From Acanthopleura granulata (taxonomy: Eukaryota > Mollusca > Polyplacophora > Chitonida > Chitonidae): DNA of 64,000 nucleotides. The DNA is taken from NCBI GenBank assembly GCA_016165875.1, contig JABBOT010000080.1, positions 38,622,146 to 38,686,145 on the forward strand, in the 5' to 3' direction. Numbering within the stretch: the first letter of the stretch is position 1; every line of letters starts with the position of its first letter. Of this stretch, positions 35,110 through 46,700 are shown piece by piece. Under the pieces are notes generated by a model that was not told the DNA's origin, made no database searches, and worked only from the letters and a program-made list of their open reading frames with translations. The position numbers were made by a program, and so were the translations under genes.

Positions 35110-35890
35110 GAAATTATGTAAATGCAAAACCCAAACACATCAGTTATATTTTAACGTATATTATAAAGGCAAGTGAAATGCACAATTTGCAAAAACATCC
35201 ATAATAAATTTAGTTAATAACCGTATCCATGGTGTTTGGTGTCTGTAAATGATATTATTCATCAGAAATAAGTCATTATCATTTGATACTACAGACTACA
35301 TATTCAAATATCATTTAATGCTATTAATTGTGCTTTGTATGAATGCTATATAAACTGAAAACCAGTACCTGAAATTGTCACATTATTCTCGATACCATAC
35401 ATAATGATATGTAGAAATTTTCCAACAAATCCTTTTCCGACCTCCTAAATGAGAAGATCCTATTTTTGCACCAGCCGCCGGCTGGCACAGGCAACAGCAG
35501 CCGGCTTAAGAAATATGTCGATTTCTCTGCAAATATTTGTCCAGTGTTATAATATGTGGCATACATAGATAGAAATTGTCAATCTATCGTAAAGAAACCC
35601 GTTTTATGGTGATTTGTTCCATGCTATATCCCCTGCAAACTGGTCGCACGTCAGACGAGGGTCGTCTTGTTAGAGTCCACTGTATACATGTACTCGTGTT
35701 ATTACATGACTTGTCCCTGCTTCAACTTGAATTATTTGGCCATGATTCGTACTCATGGCACCAAGAAGTATTTAATGTCTTATTATACTGACACCGGTCC
35801 ACTCAAAGCGGGAGCCAGTTTAACACCACACATCCCTCCGAAATGTATATAAAACACAACCCGCGCTTTGACACGGCGTTTTATTGTTTA
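35110..35890 (+). repeat. Old duplication, copy 1 (includes TATA block)
   Basis: Aligns with 36799-37590 in the same order. Shared words include GAAATTATG, CATAATAAATTTAG, TTTAATGCTATTAATTGT, TCACATTATTCTC, GAGAAGATCCTATTTTTG, ATTTGGCCATGATTCGTACT, ATTATACTGACACCGGTCCA and CAACCCGCGCTT. Conservation is highest in the last 150 bases around the TATA block. Confidence 0.75.
35846..35854 (+). promoter_or_regulatory. TATA-box promoter-like site, copy 1
   Basis: TATATAAAA followed by CACAACCCGCGCTT. The block from ATTTGGCCATGATTCG to CCGCGCTT is the best-kept part of the duplicated segment, which suggests selection on a core promoter. No downstream coding exon identified. Confidence 0.45.
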
Positions 35891-36206
35891 TATTGCAACA
35901 GACAAAATCGTCTGCTAACGATATGACACCGGTCGTCACGTGGTATATGTGTATAACTCTGTACCCTGCAGCAAATGCTATACGCGTCTGATCACTCAAC
36001 AGTTACAATGTGACGCGAAAATGACATAACGTCACAAAGGAATGTTGAATGAACACTGTCAATAACGTTATGACGTCATAATTCCCTGATCACTGCTTGA
36101 TAATCCACAGATCCTCGACGCGACTGGAAACTATTGATGAAGCTTCTTGTTTTGTCAAGAAACAAATTTTCACTGTAGTTTTTCATCTTTTCCGCTGAGT
36201 AAATTT

Positions 36207-36312
36207 GTTACATGGTTACTGAGTGAAAGGATACGAAACTTTATGAGGTCAATAAGCCTCATATTACAGACCCCATATAGTTTCGTACCCTTTCACTCAG
36301 TAACCATGTAAC
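36207..36312. repeat. Hairpin with 34-bp arms
   Basis: Arms 36207-36240 and 36279-36312 are complementary with one mismatch (arm start GTTACATGGTTACTGAGTGA). The 38-base loop contains TGAGG...CCTCA. It is long and nearly perfect, so a young fold-back insertion or a functional stem are both possible. Confidence 0.95.
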
Positions 36313-36798
36313 TAACACTATCGCTTGTTTGTTCTGATCAACAAGAATACAACAATGGACAAATAGGACATACTTGTCATGCATGTATAAAACTACTTTC
36401 CAACTTTACCCGGTGAGTTCAAATGAAAAGCGCGGCTACAATATAGCAGTGAGCGCAAGAAGAAAGGAAAAGGGGAAGTCGTGACAATTAAACGTTTTCA
36501 CAGAAATGAAAATAACCAATATAAACACTGTAGTCTATACACAAGAGAGCATGCAAGTTTGAATGCGTGTCTGAGTGGCCTTTTGTCATAAACCTTTTGT
36601 ATGGAAATCCCTCAGAAATTTGCTAAAACATGTGCCCTTCTCGGCTTAAATTCATAATTGTACTGAAGTAAATATAAATCACGATGTGCACGATGCAAAT
36701 TCTATTTTCATTTATGAACCTGGGTGATATCCTCAACCCCTACATTTATACATGTATGCATATAGGCCTATACAGAAATCTTTGTCTGGGAGATGAAA

Positions 36799-37590
36799 TT
36801 ATGCTAATTAAATTCCAACACAGCCGTTATATTTTTTCGTATGTTATAAAACGCATGTTATATGTACAATTTGACAAAAAACATCTATAATAAATTTAGG
36901 TAACAACCGTATTCATGGTGTTTGCGTTTGTCTCTCGGCGGTGTCTCTTAATGAAGGACTCATCAGATATAACTTACGCTAAGTCATTATAATTTGATAC
37001 CACAGGCTATACATTCAAATGCAATTTAATGCTATTAATTGTCGTTTGTGTGAATGATATACTGACTGAAAATCAATTGCTGAAAGTCTCACATTATTCT
37101 CATTACATATATGTATCTATAGTCCGCACAAATCCGTTTCCGACCTCACACATGAGAAGATCCTATTTTTGTAACAACCGCCCCCTGTCACCAGTCGACG
37201 GCGGTCATCTTCAGAAATTTCTCCACCGAAGACTTCTCCAAAGCAAAAATATGAGGCATGTGTAGACAGAATTTGTCAATCCACGAACACACAAACCTGT
37301 TTTATATAGCTTCGCTTCCTATTCATACCTGTTACCTACTGGTCACCCCGAGGCCGTCAGCTGAAGGTCACGTAATTTCAATCAGCCGTCCCGAAATGCT
37401 AATAATTAGTCGCAGTACTTTGCATAACTTGATTTATTTGGCCATGATTCGTACTCATGGCGCCAAAAAGTGTTAAAGTCTTATTATACTGACACCGGTC
37501 CACGCAAAGCGTGAGCCAGTCTACTTTCGAGGCGTCCTCCGAAGTATATATAAAAGACAACCCGCGCTTCAATGCGGCGTACTACAGTAA
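36799..37590 (+). repeat. Old duplication, copy 2 (includes TATA block)
   Basis: Partner of 35110-35890 at an offset of about 1.69 kb. The copies also share ACAAGAATACAACAATG-like sequence further downstream (about 36343 and 37615), so the original unit was larger than the limits given. Confidence 0.75.
37545..37555 (+). promoter_or_regulatory. TATA-box promoter-like site, copy 2
   Basis: TATATATAAAA followed by GACAACCCGCGCTT, matching copy 1. If active, it could serve the ORF/exon pair at 38.4-39.0 kb, about 0.85 kb downstream. Confidence 0.45.
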
Positions 37591-38029
37591 TATCAAACTG
37601 GTTGGTTGTGGTCAATAAGAATACAACAATGAATAAACTGACAATTATCGAAGTTTTATCAAATAGAACATACTTTTTGTGTATTTATAAAACTAATTTC
37701 TAATTTTATTTACAGGATCGGCTTATCTTGCAGAGATTTTTTTTGATTTTTGAAGATTTCAGCATTCTTGAAAAAAGTAACTTAGTTCACTGGGTGATTA
37801 ACTTGCACTTAAAGTAAAATATAAAAGTACAATTAAAACACTAATAATTAAAAGACTCAAGATAATTAGCTTATCACGTCACCACCGATGACCCTGGTCA
37901 CGATAGGGGGTACCATCCCTCATGTCAAGACGATATATTTATCCTCTGTAATTACACATTGTACCAAAGAATTGTGCACGCGCGCAACTGCTTAACCGTT
38001 TCTTGCAATACCTATGTAAAATTCTTTCA

Positions 38030-38350
38030 TACACATGTGCAAATGTATTGAACATATAGGAATTTCTGTACATTTATATCCACAAAAGACTTTATTTTTA
38101 CGTCTACATACTCCATGTACAAAAGACAGTAATAGCTTACATACATATGTGTTCAATATTTCCACACATGAACAAACTGAACATATTTACCATTCTTTTG
38201 AACATGCATATGTTCATAATTAAACAATAAACACCAAAACGGCTTAATTGCCGTCAGTCCAAGTGGTGTATCCATTTAAGTACAAAATAATTGAACATAT
38301 GTACTTAATTTTTGCGCATATGTACACTGCTTTAACAAATATGTACTGTA
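38030..38350. repeat. Cluster of ACATATGT / GAACATAT words
   Basis: GAACATAT, ACATATGTG, GCATATGTTC, AACATATGTAC and CATATGTAC recur many times in about 320 bases. ACATATGT is itself palindromic. It could be a binding-site cluster or decayed simple repeat; it lies just upstream of the ORF at 38411. Confidence 0.5.
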
Positions 38351-38410
38351 GAGAATAAATACCAATGAGAGTTGCTACAGAGGTCCAAGTAGTGGGGCTA
38401 TAATATGTAA

Positions 38411-38692
38411 ATGCCACGTCGTCGACTAGGTCCAGTCAGAAGGAAAGCGCGTAAACATTTTCAACCCAGTGCTGCTACAGCTGGCGTCAATCCACAGGCT
38501 CAGTATTCCCGACGCCTCCCTGGCCGGGACCTCCAGGGTCTGTTAACAGCAACCTATTACAGATCGTCTCCTGCTGTGAGCAAGTACAAGCGGAACTCGC
38601 CCACCCGGATACAGCCGTGCGTGCTCGAGAGAGCGCTAGGTGACAATCTTGGGAGGCCGTTAAATCGGGCCAGCCTGAAGTCGCTAGTTTAG
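38411..38692 (+). CDS. Small basic ORF, 93 codons, uncertain
   Basis: MPRRRLGPVRRKARKHFQPS...; the product is strongly basic. The stretch is clearly GC-richer than its surroundings, and the frame uses Arg, Pro and Leu codons like real coding sequence, with many Arg/Ser/Pro residues in the C-terminal half (YYRSSPAVSKYKRNSPTR). The ATG context is weak. No family recognised. It might be a single-exon gene, a retrocopy, or part of an exon in another phase. Confidence 0.35.
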   Translation: MPRRRLGPVRRKARKHFQPSAATAGVNPQAQYSRRLPGRDLQGLLTATYYRSSPAVSKYKRNSPTRIQPCVLERALGDNLGRPLNRASLKSLV

Positions 38693-38729
38693 CGAAGATA
38701 CATCCTCTATGTCTTTTCATCTGCACGAG
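38643..38729 (+). CDS. Possible exon joined to 38796, uncertain
   Basis: After a TGA at 38640, a plus-strand frame (EAVKSGQPEVASLAK, PLCLFICT) reaches a strong donor CACGAG|GTAAGT at phase 2, exactly the phase needed by the exon at 38796. It overlaps the C-terminal part of the ORF at 38411 in another frame; both cannot be the main product. No acceptor or ATG found. Confidence 0.25.
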
Positions 38730-38795
38730 GTAAGTTGGAGTAATTGTTGCTTTCATTTTAGGCCTTAATAAGGTCTGTTTTGTTTTCAAATTGTA

Positions 38796-38994
38796 GCGAG
38801 GATGACAAACACCTCAACTCAGTAACAGAAAGGGACGATCTTCATATTTCGGTTCATTCGGAATCCACGACGATTCTTGGTGTATATATAGCGTATAAAG
38901 TGCGAACAGATGTTTTGTATCCTTTACTGGAAATAGTTCCTGGGTTTAAACCACTATCCACACTAAGGGCCTACGTGTATTGGGAAGAGTTCTA
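38796..38994 (+). CDS. Possible terminal exon of an unrecognised gene
   Basis: A pyrimidine-rich acceptor (TGTTTTCAAATTGTAG) opens a frame SEDDKHLNSVTERDDLHISV, then STTILGVYIAYKVRTDVLYP and LEIVPGFKPLSTL, ending at a stop. The mixture of acidic start and alternating hydrophobic strands looks protein-like. Family unknown. Confidence 0.35.
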
Positions 38995-38995
38995 A

Positions 38996-40200
38996 AACTG
39001 TAGTTAACCTTGGCTCACTGACACGGTTCACATAGGCCCAAGTATGGGCGTGAACGTAGCTTTTACGTAGCCCACATGGTTGTAATGACACAGTATTCGT
39101 CTTCTATGGTGTTTACGCTTGACTGATCATCCACACAACATCCACCTGCACTATATGGACTAGAGCACAGGCGCTAGTGTACAAAAGCTGTAAACTGTAT
39201 GTCATGTACCCTATTCCGTTCAATATCACAAGTATTTGGCCTACAATATTCGACCGACTCTGGACTATATTGTGAGCCACTGAGTGTACACAGTTTACCC
39301 CGCTAACCAGTGCTCTGTGTATTCACATAAAATTCTGCATTGCGCATAAATGTAGGCCTACATCGGGTAGTATCCATTCCCTAAAAGCCGAGTGGGCATT
39401 GTATAAGTCTCCCGAGATCACGCTGGTTTTGGACGAGACTGTGTGGGGCTCTCGCACCCAACAACAACAGCATTGTTAACCTCAGCGAAATCACGGTAGT
39501 CCGCGAGTCCCCACTCTCTCTCAGCTACAACCTGCGTGATTTCGAGAGACTTCTGTAATGCCCATTCGACTTATTTTGAAAACTTTAAAAATACTTTCAC
39601 AGCCTTGAATTTTTTTTATAGCTTTGAAAATGGTTTTTAAATAGTAACAGACTATAACAGTACTGCCGGTAAAATAGGCCTTCACACTGCACCCCTATAG
39701 AAAGTGGTAACATGGAGGTAAAATCTATTTTACCTATATGGTGGGATTAATCGGAATCGGCATTGCAGTTGTATCGAGAGATCACCATGATTTTGGACAA
39801 CACATGGCGGGGGCTCCCGTGAACTACCGTGATTTCACAGAGGTTAACAGTGTTGTTGTTGTTCGGTTGGTGGTACAGCGTTAGTTTGCAAGAGCCGCCT
39901 CCCTATGTCGCCCAAACCCAGCGTGATCTGTCGACACGGCTACAATGCCTATTCGGCTCGTTGAGACCAGCTCATTTACAGAAATCCAGTATACTGTACA
40001 TCCAAGCTTAAGGGCGTTAAAACATGGCGCATGATGTCCTTAGGCATAGGCCTACCATATTATGAAACGCTAATGCTAAGATTAAGTGGTGTATGATCAA
40101 CTATACCAGCAGTGGAGAAGGGGAAAGTATCGTCATAAAATCTCTATGCAGTTAGGCCTTTGCAAATCACTCGCTGTGGGGACCAGTCCGTATTTTTTCA
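38996..40200. other. Intergenic, no gene seen
   Basis: Contains a loose inverted pair of related stretches near 39.40-39.55 and 39.78-39.93 kb (GTTAACCTCAGCGAAATCACGG versus CCGTGATTTCACAGAGGTTAAC, the latter at about 39824-39845). They suggest a large diverged inverted repeat. Confidence 0.45.
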
Positions 40201-40224
40201 AACCCCACAACGGTGTGAGGCATT

Positions 40225-40410
40225 TTTAAAGCTTTAAAAATGGATGTCCTTTAAAAGCTTTGAAAATGAACTTTAATGATTTGGAATTGATTTTTAAAGC
40301 TTTGAACATATAAATAGTTCTATTTTTTATAGCTTAAAAAATCATTTTCAAAGCTTTGAAAATGATTTCCTAACTTTAAAGCTTTGAAAACGATTTTTAA
40401 ACCTTTTAAA
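40225..40410. repeat. Cluster of TTTAAAGCTTTGAAAATG words with a 26-bp palindrome
   Basis: AAAGCTTT with GAAAATG or its complement recurs about five times. Positions 40341-40366 form a perfect 26-bp palindrome centred on AAGCTT. A related word lies at about 39620. Both orientations are mixed, unlike a simple minisatellite. Confidence 0.8.
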
Positions 40411-42004
40411 ATGGGGAACAAATGGCACATGGGCAACTGCAGCTTGCGTGGTCATTTACATGCAGCGGGAGGCTGCACTGGCTGACGGCCTGTTGTCGAT
40501 TTCAGTCAGGGCCCTGGATAGATGTATCATTGACCATGGTGCTGGAAATTACATGTGACAAGGTAGAGCTAAAATGATGGAATGATAGAAAGAGTTGTTT
40601 TTGGACATGAATCAACATAAATAAATTGAAATTCGAAAAGCACGTCAAAATAAGCCGACCGTATTGGTGAGAGTCTCCTTCTGCGTTAACTTCCTCGACA
40701 ACGGGGGTCCGCGAGCGTTTTAAAGGCAACCATTAAAAAGAAATCTGATGTCAAATAGCTCCACCCAGAAACACCGATGTTAACTCGTCCTGTTTTATCC
40801 ACTGCACAGCCTGCCTCACGAGGCAATTAGCTATAACCGGATGTGAAGGGGATATAGACCAATCTAGAGGTACTCAGACCAGTAATGTGACAACCAGTAG
40901 GGCGGAATGGGAAGCTTTGTACCTGCAACTGTACCTTCAACTGGACATCTGTACCCGGGGAGATTTGTCACGATTAGAAATCACCACGCATGTTGTATAC
41001 ATTCTGAGGCAGAAAAGTGCTGAGAATATAGCTCGAGAATCCAACTTTGAAGGGTACATTAAAGGTGTGTTTTTTAAACATCATTTAAGGCCAAACTACA
41101 GATGGGATAGGAGCCCGAAGTGATCGTGAAATTCATGATCATTGACAGAAAATTTTCGCCAAAATGGGAGTGTAATTAAAAAATAAAAGCTTTGGCTCAA
41201 AGATGTTTTTTTCCCTAAAATTAGAACTTTCGTAAAAGAATTCTTTAAGAGGACCGTGGCAATATAGGATAGGAATGGCTAGAAGAGGGGGTATGTGTTG
41301 AGATGAGATACAGTTTTCTCACGAATAGAACTACTTATTATATGGGTGATGTTTTAAACAGCTACTTTATAAATTTTGCAATGAAGTCTCACAGACATCT
41401 GACGTAACATGGCGGCGAGAGGTATTTGTGTAACATTACATCAGGCAAAAGTGGAAACGAAAGAGTTTGTTTTTGTCCATACCATCGTCCAAAATTTGGA
41501 AAAAAACTTTGCTGTTGCCATACTAACTGAAAATGATTTAGGAAAACAGACTAAACTGTCTTGATTCCTATTTTTCTTAAGATAAAAAGGCTTTGGAAAT
41601 GGAGTATATCTTTCCAACTTTGCATTTCATTTGAATGAAAATCAATAAAAAGAACTTAAAAATTAAACCACAGAGACAATGGCCAATTTTGCAGACACAT
41701 GGTATTGACTTCACCTGGTAAAGGAGATGTGCGTGTCAGTTTTGTTTTTAGAGTGGCAGGTTTATTCACAGGCCTGTACTGACGTTCGGCATAGGGCTAG
41801 AAAATCTGTGATGTATACCTGAACAGTTACCTGTATAATGTCATTAAAATGGGATATAAATTAAATGTGAAATGCAGAGATTTTCACCATAATGTTAGCT
41901 TGTAACAAGGCAGAGGCCTAGGTGAATAAAAGAGAGTTGTAATACTACGGCCTGATTATGTAAATTTATAGGAAAAGCATTTGGCGACGTTTTGCAAATA
42001 CTCC
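40411..42004. other. Intergenic, no gene seen
   Basis: Short open frames only. Nothing with splice or domain support. Confidence 0.45.
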
Positions 42005-42005
42005 A

Positions 42006-42061
42006 TGACGTCACTGAGACCCCAGTTTATTCATCATGCAGGCCGGAATTCGATGACGTCA
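42006..42061. promoter_or_regulatory. Pair of perfect CRE-like TGACGTCA sites
   Basis: TGACGTCA at 42006-42013 and 42054-42061, 48 bases apart. It is the consensus site for CREB/ATF-type bZIP factors. It lies about 1.6 kb upstream of the SLC6-like gene's first recognised exon, so it could be regulatory for it; this is inference. Confidence 0.35.
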
Positions 42062-42825
42062 CGGAAAAATCTTACTTCATCAGGCATGCGTGAGTTACAG
42101 GCTACGCTGATTGTTCATTCAGGACGCATTCCGAGATCGCAGTCGTAACAGAGGGTAAACTAAGTACACAATAATTATATGTACAAGGAGCCATAACTGT
42201 CTGAATTAACATGGACAATTTCATTTCGTTTAAATTGTTCGTATAAATAAGCGCTAGTTCCAGTCATGCACAGAAATGGAAAGGTAAATTCAGCATCAAT
42301 CTGTTGTATCTGTCACTCAAATTTAAAGCACATTTAAGGCTCAGATTCAACCATGTTTTCATTGACGGCCTTTCATGCAGGTTAATACAAAACACGCAAT
42401 CTGACCAAACCATGTGTTATACGCGTGTAATAATACGCTAATGATATCATGACAAATTTCAACTACCTACTCATGGAAGTAAGTGCAACAGTGCGAATGA
42501 CCAAAGGTTTATCAGGCTCCAATAAGTTGGCGAAATAATGAGGATATGGCGACATTTAACAAATTAACACAGTACACCACCGTTATTTTCGTAATTGCTC
42601 TTGTTCAGATGGAAATCTCATTTACCACGGTAGAGCTATTGTAGCTGCCTGTATCAATCTTTCTTTGTGTTAGGATTTTTCCGGCTATACCAATGTAGGC
42701 CTAAGCTATATGAGCTGTACAGTATTTAGTACGTTCACTTTCTGACCAAGGCGATCGTTAAAAAGAGTCAAAAATTATTTTTAGCGCGAAAACTAGTCAA
42801 TACAAAAGACTACAGCCAGCAGGGT

Positions 42826-42940
42826 AGAAGCAGAACAGTGACGACAGTGTGATAGTGTACGGGAGAATGGCCACACATAACCGGTGAAATTCGGCCACGC
42901 GTCAGTTTACCTCAGATTAGCGTTCTATATCCTAATTCTT
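42826..42940 (+). repeat. Dispersed repeat 'GCGACGACAG' family, copy 2
   Basis: GTGACGACAGTGTGATAG... GGCCACACATAACCGGTGAA ...GGCCACGCGTCAGTTTACC. Same order of words as 22718 and 58460. Confidence 0.5.
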
Positions 42941-43548
42941 CATGAAAAACAGCGACTGACACGCCCCCCATCCCCGGGCGTACACTGATGTTTATTGCAA
43001 ATTATTAGACGTCACTTGTCTAGAATTATTCAGAATGCTGTGTTGTCATCACATACCCGAAAAGAACACAAAGAGACCAAGCCTTGTGTGCTAATTATAA
43101 TCCACCTGCATAGAGAGTAAAACGGGTACATCATAGAGCATCACCTCTAGCTCCCTCCGACGAAACTTTATGGGTCCTAACAGGGGTGGATTGGTCATAC
43201 GGGCATTTGGGCAATTGGGTAAAAAAATGAGCCGTTTGGCTGGATAAAAAAATGCCAAAAAAAAGAAGAAAAAAAATGAGCCAACTAAGAATTTGGAGGC
43301 TACCTGGATTGGTGTCAAGATCCAGCTCGCTGCTAGTTCCTAACACAGTCTTAGTGCCCGTTACTGTTGGTCATCAGAACTATAAATAACGATAACTTGA
43401 TTGTCGCCAACATACATCTTTAGCTCTGTTTTTGTGAAATGTAATTTTCAAAAATCTGCCTCGACTAAGAGGAACTGAATTTTTTTGACTACATACACGT
43501 ACCTTATTGATAACTGGTAAGTAGTGTTTAATTGTAATACTAGTATCT

Positions 43549-43665
43549 TTCTATATTTCCCTAGCTCTGCCGTTTGTTCAACGAAGCGTTCACACTGTAA
43601 ACACGGCTGGGTGGCAAAATCGACTACTGAAACAACCATCTTTAGTCCTCAGCAACAACAACAAC
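43549..43665 (+). other. Possible upstream part of SLC6-like exon 1
   Basis: An acceptor-like TTCTATATTTCCCTAG ends at 43564, and the frame of the first recognised exon stays open from there to its ATG at 43666. The segment is therefore either 5' UTR with an upstream leader exon, or extra N-terminal coding sequence. Confidence 0.4.
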
Positions 43666-43768
43666 ATGTGTGTGAGGAACAACTCCGATTCTCCCCCGTG
43701 GCACATTATCCACTTCCTGTTGATTGGACTCTCGGCCTTTTCCAGTCAACAGAGACTGTTTATTGGCA
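43666..43768 (+). CDS. SLC6-like exon 1: N-terminus and TM1
   Basis: MCVRNNSDSPPW starts the cytosolic tail; TM1 follows as HFLLIGLSAFSSQQRLFIG. Donor GCA|GTAAGT, phase 1. The ATG (CAAC before it, G at +4) is the first in frame after a CAA/AAC run, but an earlier start cannot be excluded. Confidence 0.7.
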
Positions 43769-46700
43769 GTAAGTACAATGTTTCTGGGGGAACCCGACGA
43801 TTTTGTAAGCATTTTCACTGGTTCTGTCATCCTTCACCGAATTCTCCCCAGTGTCACAAAGCAGGAGGATGACAAAGACGTTTGGTCTCCCAACTCTGAA
43901 AACTGTACATTACTGAGATATTTTGACAATAAGTGCATTTAGAAGCAAGTAAATGCCATAAGTATTACTTTTGGTGCTGAAGCTTCCAGTAGGATATCAT
44001 GCACCCTCTGTAATTTAATACACTTTCCAGAAAACGACAAAACACCTTTCTGAGACCAGCAGATTTGTTACAAAAAGACGCAAGGGAAACTTTAGCATGG
44101 ACGAAACTTTAGGTCAATTGCAATAATCCCAGGAATAAATGTAGCCTCTTGTTTAATATATATCAATATATGTATGAAAGCTTTGTGTGTCTCAATATTG
44201 TCTGCAAGATCCAGTGAAATTGTATGCTTTATCATAATTAATTTTTTTTTCCAACAGGCGAGGTCTTCGTAATTGAAGCTATAACAGCTACTTTCATAGT
44301 GATACCCATCCTGTTTATACAACTGAAGTTAGGTGGAATGGCCCAGAAGAGCGTGTATGGTCTCTTTCACGCTTACTTGCCTTTGTTACGAGGTACGTGA
44401 AAAACAATAGGAGGTAGGGTTTTTTTCACTCAGTTCCCATCCGACATGACGTCACTGTATTTATAAACACCCACATCTCTTGAAATTTTCTGCACTATAT
44501 TCGGACAAGGGAGTTTTAAGCACACGAATTAGTGATACCAAGTCTTTCTGAAATTCGGACAATTGCTTTTTTTTTCTATAATAAATGCCAAATGGTTAAT
44601 TAAACAAAATCATTTTTGCATCACAAGGTAATGATTATTTAGTCGCTCATGATGACATCATGTAGTCGTAAACTATAAGGTTTTTAGCACCTTTTCACAG
44701 ATTAAGTATTCTTTTTTAACTATGTTGACCAATCCGTTCGCCCTGTGTCAATGACAACAATGTATTCTTGTGTTCCGCCAGGTGTCGCTGTTGTTCTCCT
44801 CGTGCGAATGTTCATTCTCGGGACATATTGGGCAGCATTACCGGTGTATTACATTTGCGTAGGGTTCGCTTCTGTGAGCAGCCAGGGAGAGGCTATCTCA
44901 ACATGCAACAATGCATGGAACACAATGAATTGTCGAGACGATTTCAGTCAATCTCCGGCCTACGACTTCAGGAAGTAAGTGTACGAAAAAACAAAAAAAC
45001 AAAAAAAACAAAAAAAAAGGGAAGAAGAAATGCTTCAGTTGGCTCCCTGTGGGCTAATGAGTATGGTAAGTAACCAAGTGCACTTTCTGACCAGGAGCTT
45101 GTTTATATTTTGAGGCGGGAAAGTTTTGAGGGCACGTCATGATGAGTTAAAGTATTTACTGCATGACGTTGCTGTTTCATTCACAAGTATAGCGTGTTTA
45201 GTTACAGGACTATCCGCTGGGCGCTGGAAAACGCGAGGCGGCACGGAGTTTTGTGGGACAGACGCTGAGGAAGAGTTTGATATAGATGAATTTACTTCAT
45301 AATCTGATTGCATCTAAAGACTCTTCGTCTTCATATGACTGCAAAGTTGCTGAATAGGACTTGAAACCTAAGTATACATAGATGCCTGATCTGATTTCTT
45401 CTGACATCACTACTACATTTGCTTGTGCAAGGTTTGTTAATATCTAAAAAAAAAAAAGAAGAAAAAGAAAAAAGAAAAAACAGATTTTGCACTTGTGCAC
45501 CGTTTGGTGTACTACTTAATTTTATAATACCAAATAAATAGCTGCACGAAGTACACGTTAACGTCCTGACACCTTCCTTATTGCCGAGACAGCGGTTTGT
45601 CCACTATTTATTTATTCAGCAGCACTCAAAAATATTTCACTTTTATGACCGCGGCCAACATTATTGTTGGGGAAAAAACCTGGCAAAGCCTGGGGGAAAT
45701 TCATGGTCATCTCCAGGTTGCTGGTAGTCGTGCGATTGGCAGGGTATGCCTACCAGTCTTTTCAACACCAGTCTTTTGAAATCCAGCGAGTGAATGATTT
45801 ACCGCGATGCAAGACTTGACCAGGATATATCTTTATCCCTTGAGAGCAACAGCAACTGTGAGATAGCAGATCTGAAAAACAATAAACGTTAACTTTGATA
45901 ATGTTCCAAATATATCAGACCAGTTCTAAGATTTACATTCTAGGTCATTAAAGATGATTTCAAGAATAGGTGATACGTAATTTAGGTTGAGTATAGATGT
46001 AGACATGGTGTATAACACATGGTGTTTATGTGCTAGCACTTCGTTCACACTATTGCATTTACGAGCTGTACAAGCTGTATTTGCTTTACGATATTCACAT
46101 TACAAAGTTCACAGAATACCAACATTCCACCGTAATTACCCATAACTGTCCACTCGCACACATCAACCAGGCGTAACATTTACAGTGAAGCCTATATCGG
46201 GGCTTGAGCCCTATTATGCAGATCCTAATTGGTCAATTTTGCTACCTCCTTATCTTTCGTTACAACGCTGTACAGCAGCAAAAACGAGTCTCACTGTTGG
46301 ATTTCATTCACATGGGTGTATGTTATGTACAAGCTGCTCTAAATAAAGTACACCAGAATTCAACACAAAAATCACCGATATGCCGGCATGCACAAGCCGC
46401 AACGCTTATGAACATCAAAAATGTACCCATCATGAACAAGAACACAATCGCCACCACCACCACCAACAACAACAACCAGACCGTCCTCATATATAACAGC
46501 TGGTCTGAGCTGAAAACAAGCAAAAGTATATGATGTGTAGGGCGGGTCTTGGCCGAGTTATCAAAATGTGTATCAGGGCCGTAGATTCGTATTTTCTTCA
46601 TCGAAAACTGTTCACTTCTCCGTCCTAAGCTCTTACTTTATCTGCTTTCTTAGTTCTTTAGTTGTTTGTGTTGAACATTGTTTTAGCAATTGCTTTTTAT

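Noticed and set aside
34806..35138. Long minus-strand frames rich in Tyr/Ile
   Set aside because: Translation of the (TA)n microsatellite.
38487..38789. 100-codon minus-strand open frame
   Set aside because: Antisense to the GC-rich ORF and exon pair on the plus strand; no start or splice evidence of its own.
46204..46533. 109-codon open frame in SLC6-like intron 3
   Set aside because: Asn/Thr/Gln-rich low complexity from CAC/CAA runs; it does not fit the phase or topology of the transporter gene.
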